Below, piece by piece: positions 33,388 through 41,701 of a stretch of 64,000 nt of DNA; within the stretch, counting starts at the first letter, position 1, and each line of letters opens with the position of its first letter. The position numbers were made by a program, and so were the translations under genes. This DNA comes from Streptomonospora nanhaiensis (GTDB lineage: Bacteria > Actinomycetota > Actinomycetes > Streptosporangiales > Streptosporangiaceae). Under the pieces are notes generated by a model. That model was given only the letters and a program-made list of their open reading frames with translations. It ran no database searches and was not told where the DNA came from. The stretch spans positions 1,426,001 through 1,490,000 of the forward strand of contig NZ_JACCFO010000001.1 of NCBI RefSeq assembly GCF_013410565.1, written 5' to 3'.

Positions 33388-34101
33388 ATGATGGGGCACT
33401 CTCACGCGCTCAGCGGCGTGGTCGGCTGGATGGCGATCGTTCCCTTCGTCCAGGGCCGGGAGTTCCTGGGCATCCAGTTCGACATCGGGCCCGGCGAGAT
33501 CGTGGCCGGCTCGCTGGTGTGCGCGGGGGCCGCCCTCATCCCCGACCTCGACTCCAAGAGCAGCACCATCAGCCAGACCTACGGCGCGGTCACCCGGTGG
33601 CTGAGCCTGGTCTTCGCCTGGATGTTCGGCGGGCACCGCAACGGCACCCACTCGCTGCTGTTCGCCGTGCTGCTGGGGGTGGTCACCCAGGTGCTGGCGC
33701 TGTGGTCCGACCTCGCCGTGCAGGTCTTCGTGTTCCTGCTCGTGGGCATCGCGTTCAACGGGCTGGGGTTCGGCTCGGAGAAGAACCGGGTGGCCTCGGA
33801 GGTCATCACCGCGATGGTCGTCGGCGGCATCACGCTGGCCCTCTACACCTCGGGCGTGGACTACACCTGGATCGGCCTGGCCGTGGCGTTCGGCTGCCTC
33901 CTGCACTTCATCGGCGACATGGCCACCGAGATGGGCGTCCCGCTGCTGTGGCCGTTCTGGAAGTACCGGTTCGGGCAGAACATCGGGTTCACCACCGACG
34001 GCAAGGTCGAGCGGCTGATCGTCACCCCGGCCCTGACGGTCGCCATCGTCCTGCTCACCTTCTACCTCTTCCCCTGGCCCGAACTGCTGCCGGAGGCGTG
34101 A
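33388..34101 (+). CDS. YdjM/DUF457-type membrane-bound metal-dependent hydrolase
   Basis: The 237-residue product has about six membrane helices. Histidine/aspartate clusters typical of the family are MMGHSHALSG at the start, ALIPDLDSKSSTIS (about 52–65), FGGHRNGTHSLL (about 75–86) and HFIGDMATEMG late in the protein. Escherichia coli YdjM is a DNA-damage-inducible relative, but the reaction is not known. ATG 33388 is chosen over upstream codons because a -10 hexamer sits 7 bases before it and the GHSHALSG motif is N-terminal in homologues. It stands alone between the transporter promoter and a methyltransferase gene. Confidence 0.9.
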   Translation: MMGHSHALSGVVGWMAIVPFVQGREFLGIQFDIGPGEIVAGSLVCAGAALIPDLDSKSSTISQTYGAVTRWLSLVFAWMFGGHRNGTHSLLFAVLLGVVTQVLALWSDLAVQVFVFLLVGIAFNGLGFGSEKNRVASEVITAMVVGGITLALYTSGVDYTWIGLAVAFGCLLHFIGDMATEMGVPLLWPFWKYRFGQNIGFTTDGKVERLIVTPALTVAIVLLTFYLFPWPELLPEA

Positions 34102-34121
34102 TCCGCCGGGGCGCGCGGGTC

Positions 34122-34127
34122 TAGAGT
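34122..34127 (+). promoter_or_regulatory. -10 box for the O-methyltransferase (leaderless)
   Basis: TAGAGT ends 7 bases before GTG 34135. It overlaps the in-frame GTG at 34126, which argues for 34135 as the true start. Confidence 0.5.
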
Positions 34128-34134
34128 GTCCGGT

Positions 34135-34797
34135 GTGACTCGCCACACCGAACCGCTCACCCCGGAACTCCTGGAGTACCTGGTCGCGCACGGCGCGCCG
34201 GTCGACGACGTGCTCGGCGACCTCGCCGAGGAGACCGCCCGGCGCTACCCCGACCTCACCACCATGCAGATCGGCCCCGAGCAGGGCACGTTCATGACGC
34301 TGCTGGCCCAGATCGCCGGGGCGCGCGACGTGGTGGAGGTCGGTACGTTCACCGGCTACTCCTCCATCTGCCTGGCGCGCGGCATCCCCGACGACGGCAC
34401 CCTGCTGGCCCTGGACCTCAGCGAGGAGTGGACCTCGGTGGCGCGCCGCTACTGGGAGCGCGCCGGCGTGGCGCACAAGGTCGACCTGCGGCTGGGCCCG
34501 GCCCTGGAGACCCTGCGCGCCCTGCCGCCCGGCCCCGCCTTCGACCTCGCCTTCATCGACGCCGACAAGACCGGCTACATCGGCTACTGGGACGAACTCG
34601 TGCCGCGCATGCGCCCGGGCGGGGTGCTGCTGGTCGACAACACGCTCTCCCACGGCCGCGTGGTCGACCCCGCCCAGGACTCCCCCGAGGTCCAGGCCAT
34701 CCGCGACTTCAACGACCACGCCCTGGCCGACGACCGCACCCGCCTGGTGCTGCTGCCCATCGGCGACGGCCTCACCATGGCGCGCCGGCTGCCCTAG
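34135..34797 (+). CDS. SAM-dependent O-methyltransferase (catechol-OMT-like)
   Basis: The 220 residues match the Methyltransf_3/CCoAOMT family. The SAM-binding strand is VVEVGTFTGYSSICLARGIP (about 65–84). The metal and catalytic Asp lie in FDLAFIDADKTGYIGYWDEL (about 138–157). GGVLLVDNTLSHGRV completes the divalent-cation site, and the N-terminus has the family MQIGPEQGTFMTLL. It is a soluble small-molecule methyltransferase; the acceptor is unknown. GTG 34135 is preferred over 34126 because of the overlapping -10 box. It may end the transcript before sbcD, which has its own -10. Confidence 0.93.
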   Translation: MTRHTEPLTPELLEYLVAHGAPVDDVLGDLAEETARRYPDLTTMQIGPEQGTFMTLLAQIAGARDVVEVGTFTGYSSICLARGIPDDGTLLALDLSEEWTSVARRYWERAGVAHKVDLRLGPALETLRALPPGPAFDLAFIDADKTGYIGYWDELVPRMRPGGVLLVDNTLSHGRVVDPAQDSPEVQAIRDFNDHALADDRTRLVLLPIGDGLTMARRLP

Positions 34798-34864
34798 CAC
34801 CCCCGCCCGGCGGTCCGGGGCCGCGCCCTCACCTGCGCCGCTGCGGTCCCGGCCCGCCCTGCAC

Positions 34865-34870
34865 TACGCT
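34865..34870 (+). promoter_or_regulatory. -10 box for sbcD (leaderless)
   Basis: TACGCT ends 8 bases before ATG 34879. No ribosome-binding site is seen. Confidence 0.45.
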
Positions 34871-34878
34871 GCCGGAAC

Positions 34879-36030
34879 ATGCGCCTCTTGCACACCTCCG
34901 ACTGGCATCTGGGCCGCTCGTTCCACCGCGAGAACCTGATCGACGCGCAGGCGGCGTTCGTCGACCACCTGGTCGATACGGTCCGCGCCGAGGCGGTGGA
35001 CGTGGTGGTGGTCTCCGGCGACCTCTACGACCGCGCCCTGCCGCCGGTGGAGGCGGTCCGGCTGTTCGGCGAGGCGCTGCGCCGCATCCGCGCCACGGGC
35101 GCCCGTGCGGTGCTGATCGCGGGCAACCACGACTCCATGGCGCGGCTGGCCTACGCCGCCGACCTCATCGACGCCTCCGGCGTGCACGTGCGCGCGGCGC
35201 TGGAGCAGGTCGGCACGCCGGTGGTGGTCGAGGACCGCCACGGGCCGGTCGCCTTCTACGGGATCCCCTACCTGGAGCCCGAGATCGCCCGGCCGCACTG
35301 GGGGCTGGCCGGACGCGGGCACCCCGCCGTGCTGGGCCACGCCATGGACCTGGTCCGCGCCGACCTCGCCGCGCGCCCGGCGGGCACCCGCTCGGTGGTG
35401 CTCTCCCACGCCTTCGTCACCGGCGGGGCGCCCTCCGACAGCGAGCGCGACATCGCCGTGGGCGGCGCCGCCCATGTGCCCGTCTCGCTCTACGCGGGCG
35501 TGGACTATGTGGCGCTGGGCCACCTGCACGGCCGCCAGACCATGGCCGGGTCGGTGCGCTACTCCGGCTCCCCGCTGGCCTACTCCTTCTCCGAGGAGCA
35601 CCACGTCAAGGGCTCGTGGCTGGTGGAACTGGACGCATCGGGGTTCGTCGGCGCGCACTTCGTCGAGGCGCCGGTGCCCCGGCCGCTGGCCCGCCTCCGC
35701 GGCCGGCTCGAGGACCTACTCTCCGGCCCGGAGTGGGAGCGCTACACCGGCCACTGGCTGCAGGTCACCCTGACCGACCCGCTGCGCCCGGCCCTGCCCA
35801 TGGACCGGCTGCGCGAGCGCTTCCCGCACACGCTGGTGCTGGACTTCGCGCCCGAGGGCGGGCGGGCCGAGGAGGACCGCGCGTGGGCGCGGCGCACCGC
35901 CGACCGCAGCGAGCCCGAACTGGTGCTGGACTTCGTGGACTGGGCGCGCGGCGCGCCCGCCACCGACGAGGAGCGGCGCCTGGTGCGCGCCGCGTTCGAG
36001 GACATCCGGCACCGGGAGGCCGCGCGCTGA
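34879..36030 (+). CDS. sbcD: SbcCD nuclease, subunit SbcD
   Basis: It is the Mre11-type nuclease of the SbcCD (Rad50/Mre11) complex, which cuts hairpins and processes double-strand ends. The 383 residues contain the calcineurin-like metallophosphoesterase motifs: HTSDWHLGRSFH (about 5–16), VVSGDLYDRALPP, IAGNHDS and VALGHLHGRQ. The C-terminal capping domain follows (about 265–383). It overlaps sbcC by one base (TGATG), so the two are translated as a unit. Confidence 0.97.
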   Translation: MRLLHTSDWHLGRSFHRENLIDAQAAFVDHLVDTVRAEAVDVVVVSGDLYDRALPPVEAVRLFGEALRRIRATGARAVLIAGNHDSMARLAYAADLIDASGVHVRAALEQVGTPVVVEDRHGPVAFYGIPYLEPEIARPHWGLAGRGHPAVLGHAMDLVRADLAARPAGTRSVVLSHAFVTGGAPSDSERDIAVGGAAHVPVSLYAGVDYVALGHLHGRQTMAGSVRYSGSPLAYSFSEEHHVKGSWLVELDASGFVGAHFVEAPVPRPLARLRGRLEDLLSGPEWERYTGHWLQVTLTDPLRPALPMDRLRERFPHTLVLDFAPEGGRAEEDRAWARRTADRSEPELVLDFVDWARGAPATDEERRLVRAAFEDIRHREAAR

Positions 36031-39000
36031 TGCGACTGCACACCCTGACCGTCCAGGCGTTCGGGCCGTTCGCCGGGACCGAGACCGTGGACTTCGACCG
36101 GCTGGGCGACGGCGGGCTGTTCCTCATCCACGGCCCCACGGGCGCCGGCAAGACCTCGGTGCTGGACGCCGTGTGCTTCGCGCTCTACGGGCGGGTGCCT
36201 GGCGTGCGCGAGGCCGCGAAGTCCCCGCGCAGCAACCACGCCGCCCCCGGGGTGGCGCCCCGGGTGGAGCTGGAGCTGACCGTGCGCGGGCGGCGGCTGT
36301 CCATCAGCCGCTCCCCCGCCTGGCGGCGGCCCAAGAAGCGAGGCACGGGCACCACCGAGGAGAAGGCCAAGGTGGTGGTCAGCGAACTGGTCGAGGGGCG
36401 CTGGCGCGGGCTGACCAACCGCCCCGACGAGGCCGGGCAGATCGTCGACGACCTGCTGGGGCTGTCCCTGGCGCAGTTCTGCCAGATCGTGCTGCTGCCC
36501 CAGGGGGAGTTCGCCCGGTTCCTGCGCGCCGACGCCAAGGAGCGGCGGGCCAGCCTGGAGCGGATCTTCGCCACCGGCGTGTTCGCGCGCGTGGAGGACT
36601 GGCTGGCCGACCGCGCCCGCTCCCTGGGCCAGGCCGCCGCCCGCGCCGAGGAGGCGGTTTTGCGCAAGGCCGACGCGATCGCCGAGGTCGGCCGGGCGCC
36701 GCGCCCCGAGGCCGGCGACCTGGACGCGCTGGCGCCCTGGGCCGCCGAGCTGGCCTCGGTCACCGCCGCCACCGCCCGCGACACCCGGCCGGTGGTCGAT
36801 GCGGCGCTGGCCGAGCGCGATAGCGCCCGCCTGGCCGTGGAGGAGGCCCGCGCCCTGGCGGACCGGCGCCGCCGCCACGCCGAGGCGCTGGTCCGCCGGG
36901 CGGCCCTGGCCGAGCGGGAGCCCGCCTGCGCCGCTGCCCGCGCCGAACTGGCCGCGGCCGAACGCGCCGCCGCGGCCGTCCTCCTGCTGCGCACCGAGGA
37001 GCACCGCAGGACCCAGCTGGACAAGGCCGACCTGGACGCCGCCGAGCGCCTGGCCCTGGTGCGCGAGCTCGCCGGCGGGCCGCCGCCCGGCGCCGGCTCC
37101 GATACCGAGGACCCCCAGGAGGCGGCGCGCCGGCGGGCGGCGCTGGCCGAGGCCGAGCGCGAGCGGCGGGCCGAGGTGGCGCGGCTGGAGCAGCTGCGCG
37201 GCGAGGCCGACCGGCTCGGCGCGGTGGACGCCGACATCGCCGGCATCGACGCGCGCGCCCGCGCGGCCGAGCGCGAACTGGAGGAGTGCCGGGCCGGCGC
37301 CGCCGACCTGCCCGGGCAGCGCGAGCACACCGCCGCCGAACTGGAGGAGGCCCGCCGGCGCACCGGTTCGCGCGAGGCCGCCGAAGCCGCGCTGCTGCTG
37401 GCCCGGCGCCGGCGCGAGGCGGCCGAGGCGGTGGTGCGCCTGGGCGCCGACCTCGCGCGCGCCGAGGCCGAGCGCGTCGCGGCGGTGGACGCGGCGCAGG
37501 CGGCGGCCGACCGCCTGCTCGACATCCGGCGGCGGCGGATCGAGGGCATGGCCGCCGAACTCGCCGACGCGCTCGCCCCGGGGCGGCCGTGCCCGGTGTG
37601 CGGTTCGGCCGAGCACCCCGCGCCCGCGCGGGGTGCGGCCGACCGCCCCTCCCCCGAGGACGAGGAGCGGGCCCAGGCCCGGGCCGACACCGCGGCGGCC
37701 GGACGCAGCCGCGCCGAGAGCGCGGCGGCCTCGCTGAAGGACCGGCTGGAGGCCGCCCGGGCCGATGCGGGCGGGGCGGACGAGGCCGAGGCCCGCGGCC
37801 TGGAGGAGCGGCGGCGCGCCGAACTGGCGCGGCTGGACGCCGCGGCCGCCGAGGTGGAGCGCCTGACCGGGCGCCTGGCCCGGATCGACTCCGCCGTGGA
37901 GGCGGCGCGGACGCGCGAGTCCGCGCTCCGCGCCGACCTCGCGGCCCTGGCCGAGCGGCGCGCCGGGCGCGCCGAGGAGCGCGAGCGGCTGGCGGCGCTG
38001 CTCGACGCGGCGCGGGGCGCCGACCCCGACCTGGCCGCGCGGATCGGGCGGCTGACCGGCGAGGCCGACCTGCTCGCCGACGCCGTTGCGGCACTGGATA
38101 GGCGCGCGGCGGCGGCCGAGGAGCTGGCCGGTGCCGCGCGCGAGGCGCGGCGGGCCGTGGCCGAGGCCGGGTTCGCCGACGCCGAGGCGGTGTGGGCGGC
38201 CGAGCGCGGCGAGGAGGAGCGCGCCCGGCTGCGCGCCGACATCCGCGCGCACGAGGACCGGGTCGCGGCCGTCGAGGCCGTGCTGGCCGACCCCGAGGTC
38301 GCCGAGGCCGCCGCGCGCCCCGAGCCCGACCTCGCCGCGCTGGCAGACCTCGCCCGGCGGGCGGAGGCCGCGGCCGAGGCCGCGCTGACCTGGCGCGACC
38401 GCTTCGAGCAGCGGGCGCGCCGGCTCGCCGACCTGCGGGCCGACCTCGACCGCCTGCTCGCTGACTCCCGGCCGGCCCGGCGCCGCCACACCGTCGCCGA
38501 CGGCCTGGCCCGCCTGGTCGCCGGGACCTCCGCCGACAACCGGGAGAGCGTGCGGCTGTCGGCCTACGTGCTGGCGGCGCGCCTGGAGCAGGTGGTGGCC
38601 GCGGCCAACGACCGGCTGCGGACCATGCACAACGGCCGCTACGAACTGCGGCACACCGTGGACAGGGCCGCGGGCGACCGGTCGCGCTCGGGCGGCGGGC
38701 TGGGCCTGCGCGTGCTGGACGCCTGGACCGGCCAGGAGCGCGACCCCGCCACCCTGTCGGGCGGTGAGACCTTCGTGGGCTCGCTGGCGCTGGCGCTGGG
38801 GCTGGGCGACGTGGCGGCCCAAGAGGCGGGCGGCGGCGACATCGGCACCCTGTTCGTGGACGAGGGGTTCGGCACCCTGGACGAGGAAACCCTGGAGGAG
38901 GTGATGGGGGTGCTGGACGGCCTGCGGGACGGCGGGCGCGCCGTCGGCGTGGTCAGCCACGTGGCCGACCTGCGCACCCGGATCACCACGCGGCTGCAGG

Positions 39001-39041
39001 TGGTCAAGACGCCGACGGGGTCGCGGCTGCGCCAGACGTGA
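36030..39041 (+). CDS. sbcC: SbcCD nuclease, ATPase subunit SbcC
   Basis: It is the Rad50-like SMC ATPase partner of SbcD. The 1003 residues have Walker A HGPTGAGKTS near 33–42. Two long Ala/Glu/Arg-rich coiled-coil arms (about 180–510 and 535–840) flank a zinc hook RPCPVCGSAEHP with Cys521 and Cys524. The C-terminal ATPase half carries signature TLSGGETFVGSLALALGL and Walker B LFVDEGFGTLDEE. ATG 36030 overlaps the sbcD stop. The gene should not be confused with the SMC subunit of the probable Wadjet system expected beyond the right edge. Confidence 0.97.
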   Translation: MRLHTLTVQAFGPFAGTETVDFDRLGDGGLFLIHGPTGAGKTSVLDAVCFALYGRVPGVREAAKSPRSNHAAPGVAPRVELELTVRGRRLSISRSPAWRRPKKRGTGTTEEKAKVVVSELVEGRWRGLTNRPDEAGQIVDDLLGLSLAQFCQIVLLPQGEFARFLRADAKERRASLERIFATGVFARVEDWLADRARSLGQAAARAEEAVLRKADAIAEVGRAPRPEAGDLDALAPWAAELASVTAATARDTRPVVDAALAERDSARLAVEEARALADRRRRHAEALVRRAALAEREPACAAARAELAAAERAAAAVLLLRTEEHRRTQLDKADLDAAERLALVRELAGGPPPGAGSDTEDPQEAARRRAALAEAERERRAEVARLEQLRGEADRLGAVDADIAGIDARARAAERELEECRAGAADLPGQREHTAAELEEARRRTGSREAAEAALLLARRRREAAEAVVRLGADLARAEAERVAAVDAAQAAADRLLDIRRRRIEGMAAELADALAPGRPCPVCGSAEHPAPARGAADRPSPEDEERAQARADTAAAGRSRAESAAASLKDRLEAARADAGGADEAEARGLEERRRAELARLDAAAAEVERLTGRLARIDSAVEAARTRESALRADLAALAERRAGRAEERERLAALLDAARGADPDLAARIGRLTGEADLLADAVAALDRRAAAAEELAGAAREARRAVAEAGFADAEAVWAAERGEEERARLRADIRAHEDRVAAVEAVLADPEVAEAAARPEPDLAALADLARRAEAAAEAALTWRDRFEQRARRLADLRADLDRLLADSRPARRRHTVADGLARLVAGTSADNRESVRLSAYVLAARLEQVVAAANDRLRTMHNGRYELRHTVDRAAGDRSRSGGGLGLRVLDAWTGQERDPATLSGGETFVGSLALALGLGDVAAQEAGGGDIGTLFVDEGFGTLDEETLEEVMGVLDGLRDGGRAVGVVSHVADLRTRITTRLQVVKTPTGSRLRQT

Positions 39042-39431
39042 GCGCGGCGGGCGCGCGTGCCGGGAACGGGCCCTTTGGGTGCGTGCCGGAACGGCCGATA
39101 TTCCCGCGAACCAATGAAAAACGCGTTTCCCTGAATCATCAACCGCCTGCGGCGACGCATAAGCGTCTCATAAAGTGGGCACACAATTATCGGTCACCGA
39201 AAACCGAGGAGCACCACCATGGCCGTTCGTGGAGTCGTCTGGGCATAAGGCGGAGAACCGACCGTCCGCGCATCTCAGCGGAGGTCTTAACACCCCCGCC
39301 GCCGTCTCCGCCCCAATACGGACACGGCGGCGGGAATCAGCCGCAAAACCGCCACCGGCCCCTATCCGCCCGCGGCGATTCCACACGGGAATTGCGCACG
39401 CCCGCAAGGCGGGCGCCGCCGATCCCCTCAA
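39042..39431. other. Intergenic region after sbcC
   Basis: About 390 bases carry no full gene. The left half is clearly less GC-rich (CATAAAG, CAATTAT and AACCAATGAAAAACG stretches). It contains one tiny open frame with a strong ribosome-binding site (next entry). The right half is GC-rich and featureless to me up to the aldo/keto reductase stop. Confidence 0.4.
39219..39248 (+). CDS. Nine-residue micro-ORF (leader peptide or gene remnant)
   Basis: ATG 39219 follows GAGGAG (39206–39211) at ideal spacing and encodes MAVRGVVWA before TAA. AT-rich promoter-like sequence lies upstream (39160–39195). No gene in the same direction follows for 1.3 kb, so a classic attenuator role is not supported. 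It could be the stump of a lost gene. Expression is unproven. Confidence 0.3.
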   Translation: MAVRGVVWA

Positions 39432-40298
39432 TCAGGACATCTCCAGGGGGCGGCTGCTTCGCGGCGGCGGGAACGCGGTGTCGAGGGCGGCGAGTTCGTC
39501 GGCGGTCAGGTCGAGGGTGAGCGCCTCGGCGTTCTGCCGGACGTGGTCGGGGTCGACCGCCTTGGGGATCGCCAGCACGTCGCCCTCGCGGACGGTCCAG
39601 GCAAGCGCCACCTGCGCGGGCGCCACCCCGCGCCCCGCCGCAACCTCGCGCACCGCCGGATTGGCGAGGATCTGCTCGCGCGCCCGGCCGCCCTGGGCCA
39701 GCGGCGAGTACGCCATGGTCGGCAGGGCGGGGGCGGTGTCGCGGCACCACGGCAGCAGGTCGTACTCGATCCCCCGGGCGGCGAGGTTGTAGAGCACCTG
39801 GTTGGTCACGCACGCCTGGCCGGAGGGCACCCGCCACAGCCGCTCCATGGTCTCCCGGTCGTAGTTGGAGACCCCCCAGTGCCGGATCTTGCCCTCGTCG
39901 CGCAGCTCCTCCATGACGGCCACGGTCTCCGACAGCGGCACCGGGCCCGGCCCGTGCACCAGGTAGACGTCGATCACGTCGGTGCCCAGCCGCGTGAGGC
40001 TCCTCTCACAGGCGGTCCGGGCACCGCGTCGTCCGGCGTTGCTCGGGTACACCTTCGACACGAGGACGACCTCCTCGCGCCGGCCCGCCACGGCCTCGCC
40101 GACCACCCGCTCCGCACCGCCGTCGCCGTACATCTCCGCCGTGTCGATCAGGGTCAGCCCCAGGTCGACGCCCTGACGCAGCGCCCGCACCTCCTCGGCG
40201 CGCCGGTCCTCGCGGACGCCCATCCGCCAGGTCCCCTGGCCGATGGCCGGCGCCCGCAGCTCCGGCCCGAGCGGGATCCCGCGGTCGCTACGTGCCAT
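39432..40298 (-). CDS. Aldo/keto reductase
   Basis: The 288 residues form an AKR TIM barrel. The tetrad is present: Asp and Tyr in LIDTAEMYGDGG, Lys in LVSKVYPSN and His in YLVHGPGP. WGVSNYDRETMERL and the C-terminal NADPH-binding AIPKAVDPDHVRQNAEAL are also typical. It is a soluble NADPH-dependent carbonyl reductase of unknown substrate. ATG 40298 has AGGGAG 9 bases upstream. The open frame reaches further upstream (to 40481), but without family similarity. It is divergent from the P-loop protein gene. Confidence 0.94.
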   Translation of the reverse strand: MARSDRGIPLGPELRAPAIGQGTWRMGVREDRRAEEVRALRQGVDLGLTLIDTAEMYGDGGAERVVGEAVAGRREEVVLVSKVYPSNAGRRGARTACERSLTRLGTDVIDVYLVHGPGPVPLSETVAVMEELRDEGKIRHWGVSNYDRETMERLWRVPSGQACVTNQVLYNLAARGIEYDLLPWCRDTAPALPTMAYSPLAQGGRAREQILANPAVREVAAGRGVAPAQVALAWTVREGDVLAIPKAVDPDHVRQNAEALTLDLTADELAALDTAFPPPRSSRPLEMS

Positions 40299-40512
40299 GT
40301 CACCGAACTCCCTGCACTCGTCGTCAACTCGGCCCGCCGGCCGGCACGCGGACGGCTCGGGCGGCGGGCACCCCGCGGGGCGCCGGAGCGTTCCGCAGAC
40401 GGCACGGCCCGCACTCCACGCGCATACCCCGCGTACCGAACATATGCCCATCCCATCCTCTTTAGCCGCCCATGAACGCACCCGCCCTTAGCCGCCGCTT
40501 ATCCGAAAGGCG

Positions 40513-40518
40513 CATAAC
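40513..40518 (+). promoter_or_regulatory. -10 box for the P-loop protein gene (leaderless)
   Basis: CATAAC ends 6 bases before ATG 40525, with no Shine-Dalgarno sequence. Confidence 0.35.
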
Positions 40519-40524
40519 CACCTC

Positions 40525-41232
40525 ATGTCCCCATCGACGCTTCCCGCCCCGGCACCCGGCGCGGCGTCGGGGTGCTCTCCGCAGACCCGGCGGATCTCCC
40601 CCGTGCCCCCCGTCCTGCGCTATCCCGCCAACTCGCTGGTCCTGGTCGCCGGAATCCCCGGCGCGGGAAAGAGCACCATGCTCAACCGCCTCTTCGGCAT
40701 GACCGGCCGCGAGCCCGCCACCGTGCGCACTCCGGCGGGCGTGCGGGTGGTCGACTCCCAGCAGTCGCGCAACCGGCTGCACCCCCTGCTGAGCGCCGTG
40801 CACTACCCCCTCTGGCGCCCCCTGATGCACCTGCTGCACTACCTGCGCATCCTCGCCGCGCTGCGGGGCGGCGGCCCCGTGGTGGTCCACGAGAGCGGCA
40901 CCCGCCGCGCCGTGCGCCGCCTGCTGGGCTGGTACTGCCGCCGGCGCGGGATCGAGGTGCACCTGCTGCTCATCGACAGCGACCCCGGCGACGCGCTGCG
41001 CGGCCAGATCCTGCGCGGCCGCCAGGTGGCGCCGCGCAGCCACCGCACCCACGTGCGCCGGTGGCGGCGGCTGCTCGCCGACTGCCCCGCCGGCCCCGGC
41101 GCGGTGGTGCCGGGCGCGCGCTCGCTGCTGCTGCTCGACCGCCGCCGGGCCGACGACCTCGCCGAGATCCGGTTCACACCCGGGCCCGCGCTGCCCGCTC
41201 CCGGCGGGGCCGTCGCGGGGGCGGTGCCATAA
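40525..41232 (+). CDS. P-loop NTP-binding protein (AAA/kinase-like)
   Basis: The 235-residue product has Walker A in LVLVAGIPGAGKSTMLNRLF (about 40–58). A basic segment with VVVHESGTRRAVRRL follows, then VHLLLIDSDPGDALRGQILR, which resembles the lid region of small kinases and zeta-toxin-like ATPases. The middle RSHRTHVRRWRRLLADC is also typical of these. It is probably cytoplasmic. Homologues in actinomycetes are annotated only as ATP-binding proteins, and I cannot assign a substrate. ATG 40525 is supported by a nearby -10 hexamer. A membrane-protein gene begins 8 bases after its stop. Confidence 0.82.
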   Translation: MSPSTLPAPAPGAASGCSPQTRRISPVPPVLRYPANSLVLVAGIPGAGKSTMLNRLFGMTGREPATVRTPAGVRVVDSQQSRNRLHPLLSAVHYPLWRPLMHLLHYLRILAALRGGGPVVVHESGTRRAVRRLLGWYCRRRGIEVHLLLIDSDPGDALRGQILRGRQVAPRSHRTHVRRWRRLLADCPAGPGAVVPGARSLLLLDRRRADDLAEIRFTPGPALPAPGGAVAGAVP

Positions 41233-41233
41233 T
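41228..41233 (+). promoter_or_regulatory. -10 box for the membrane-protein gene (leaderless)
   Basis: CATAAT, the best -10 match among these sites, ends 6 bases before GTG 41240. It overlaps the stop codon of the upstream gene. Confidence 0.5.
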
Positions 41234-41239
41234 GACGGG

Positions 41240-41671
41240 GTGGATTCCCTGGTCAACATCGCTGTGTTCGGAGTCGTCGGCGCCGTCATGATGGCGGCCC
41301 TGGTGGGCCTGCTGCTGGTGGTGCGCCGACGCGGCACCGCGCCGGTGGCCTCCGCCCTGCTGGGTGCGGCGTGCGTGGCGCTGCTGCTGGCCGTGCCCGC
41401 CCTGGCGGCGGCCGGGCTGTGGGGCGCGCGCCCGGGCGCGGGGATCGGCCAGGCGTTCCTGGTGGCGTCGGCGGCCGTGGTGGTGGTCTACGCCGCCGGG
41501 GTGGCGCTGCTGCCGCTGGTGGCCCGCCAGGCGGCGGCCGCGCGCGGCCAGGCCGCGCCGCGCCTGGCCGGCCTGGGGCTGCGGCTTTCGGCGGGGGTGG
41601 CCCTGGGCGGACTGGCCGTGTGCGCCGCCCTGGGCGCCGCGGGCACCGGGATCGCCGCCGCCCTGTCCTAA
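41240..41671 (+). CDS. Four-helix membrane protein of unknown function
   Basis: The 143 residues contain four hydrophobic segments (about 5–27, 37–60, 70–92 and 112–140). These are separated by short basic loops (RRRGTAP, RQAAAARGQAAPR). No catalytic motif or recognisable family is visible. The GTG start lies 6 bases after a CATAAT hexamer and lacks a ribosome-binding site, so a leaderless transcript is likely. It is convergent with a luciferase-like oxidoreductase gene 30 bases away. Confidence 0.8.
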   Translation: MDSLVNIAVFGVVGAVMMAALVGLLLVVRRRGTAPVASALLGAACVALLLAVPALAAAGLWGARPGAGIGQAFLVASAAVVVVYAAGVALLPLVARQAAAARGQAAPRLAGLGLRLSAGVALGGLAVCAALGAAGTGIAAALS

Positions 41672-41701
41672 CCCCGCCCCGCTCTCGGCGCGGCCCCCGG
41701 C

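Noticed and set aside
34879-39041. SbcCD as part of a defence island with the JetA-like gene
   Set aside because: The zinc hook, signature motifs and coupling are those of the standard DNA-repair pair, and it lies 23 kb from the JetA-like gene.
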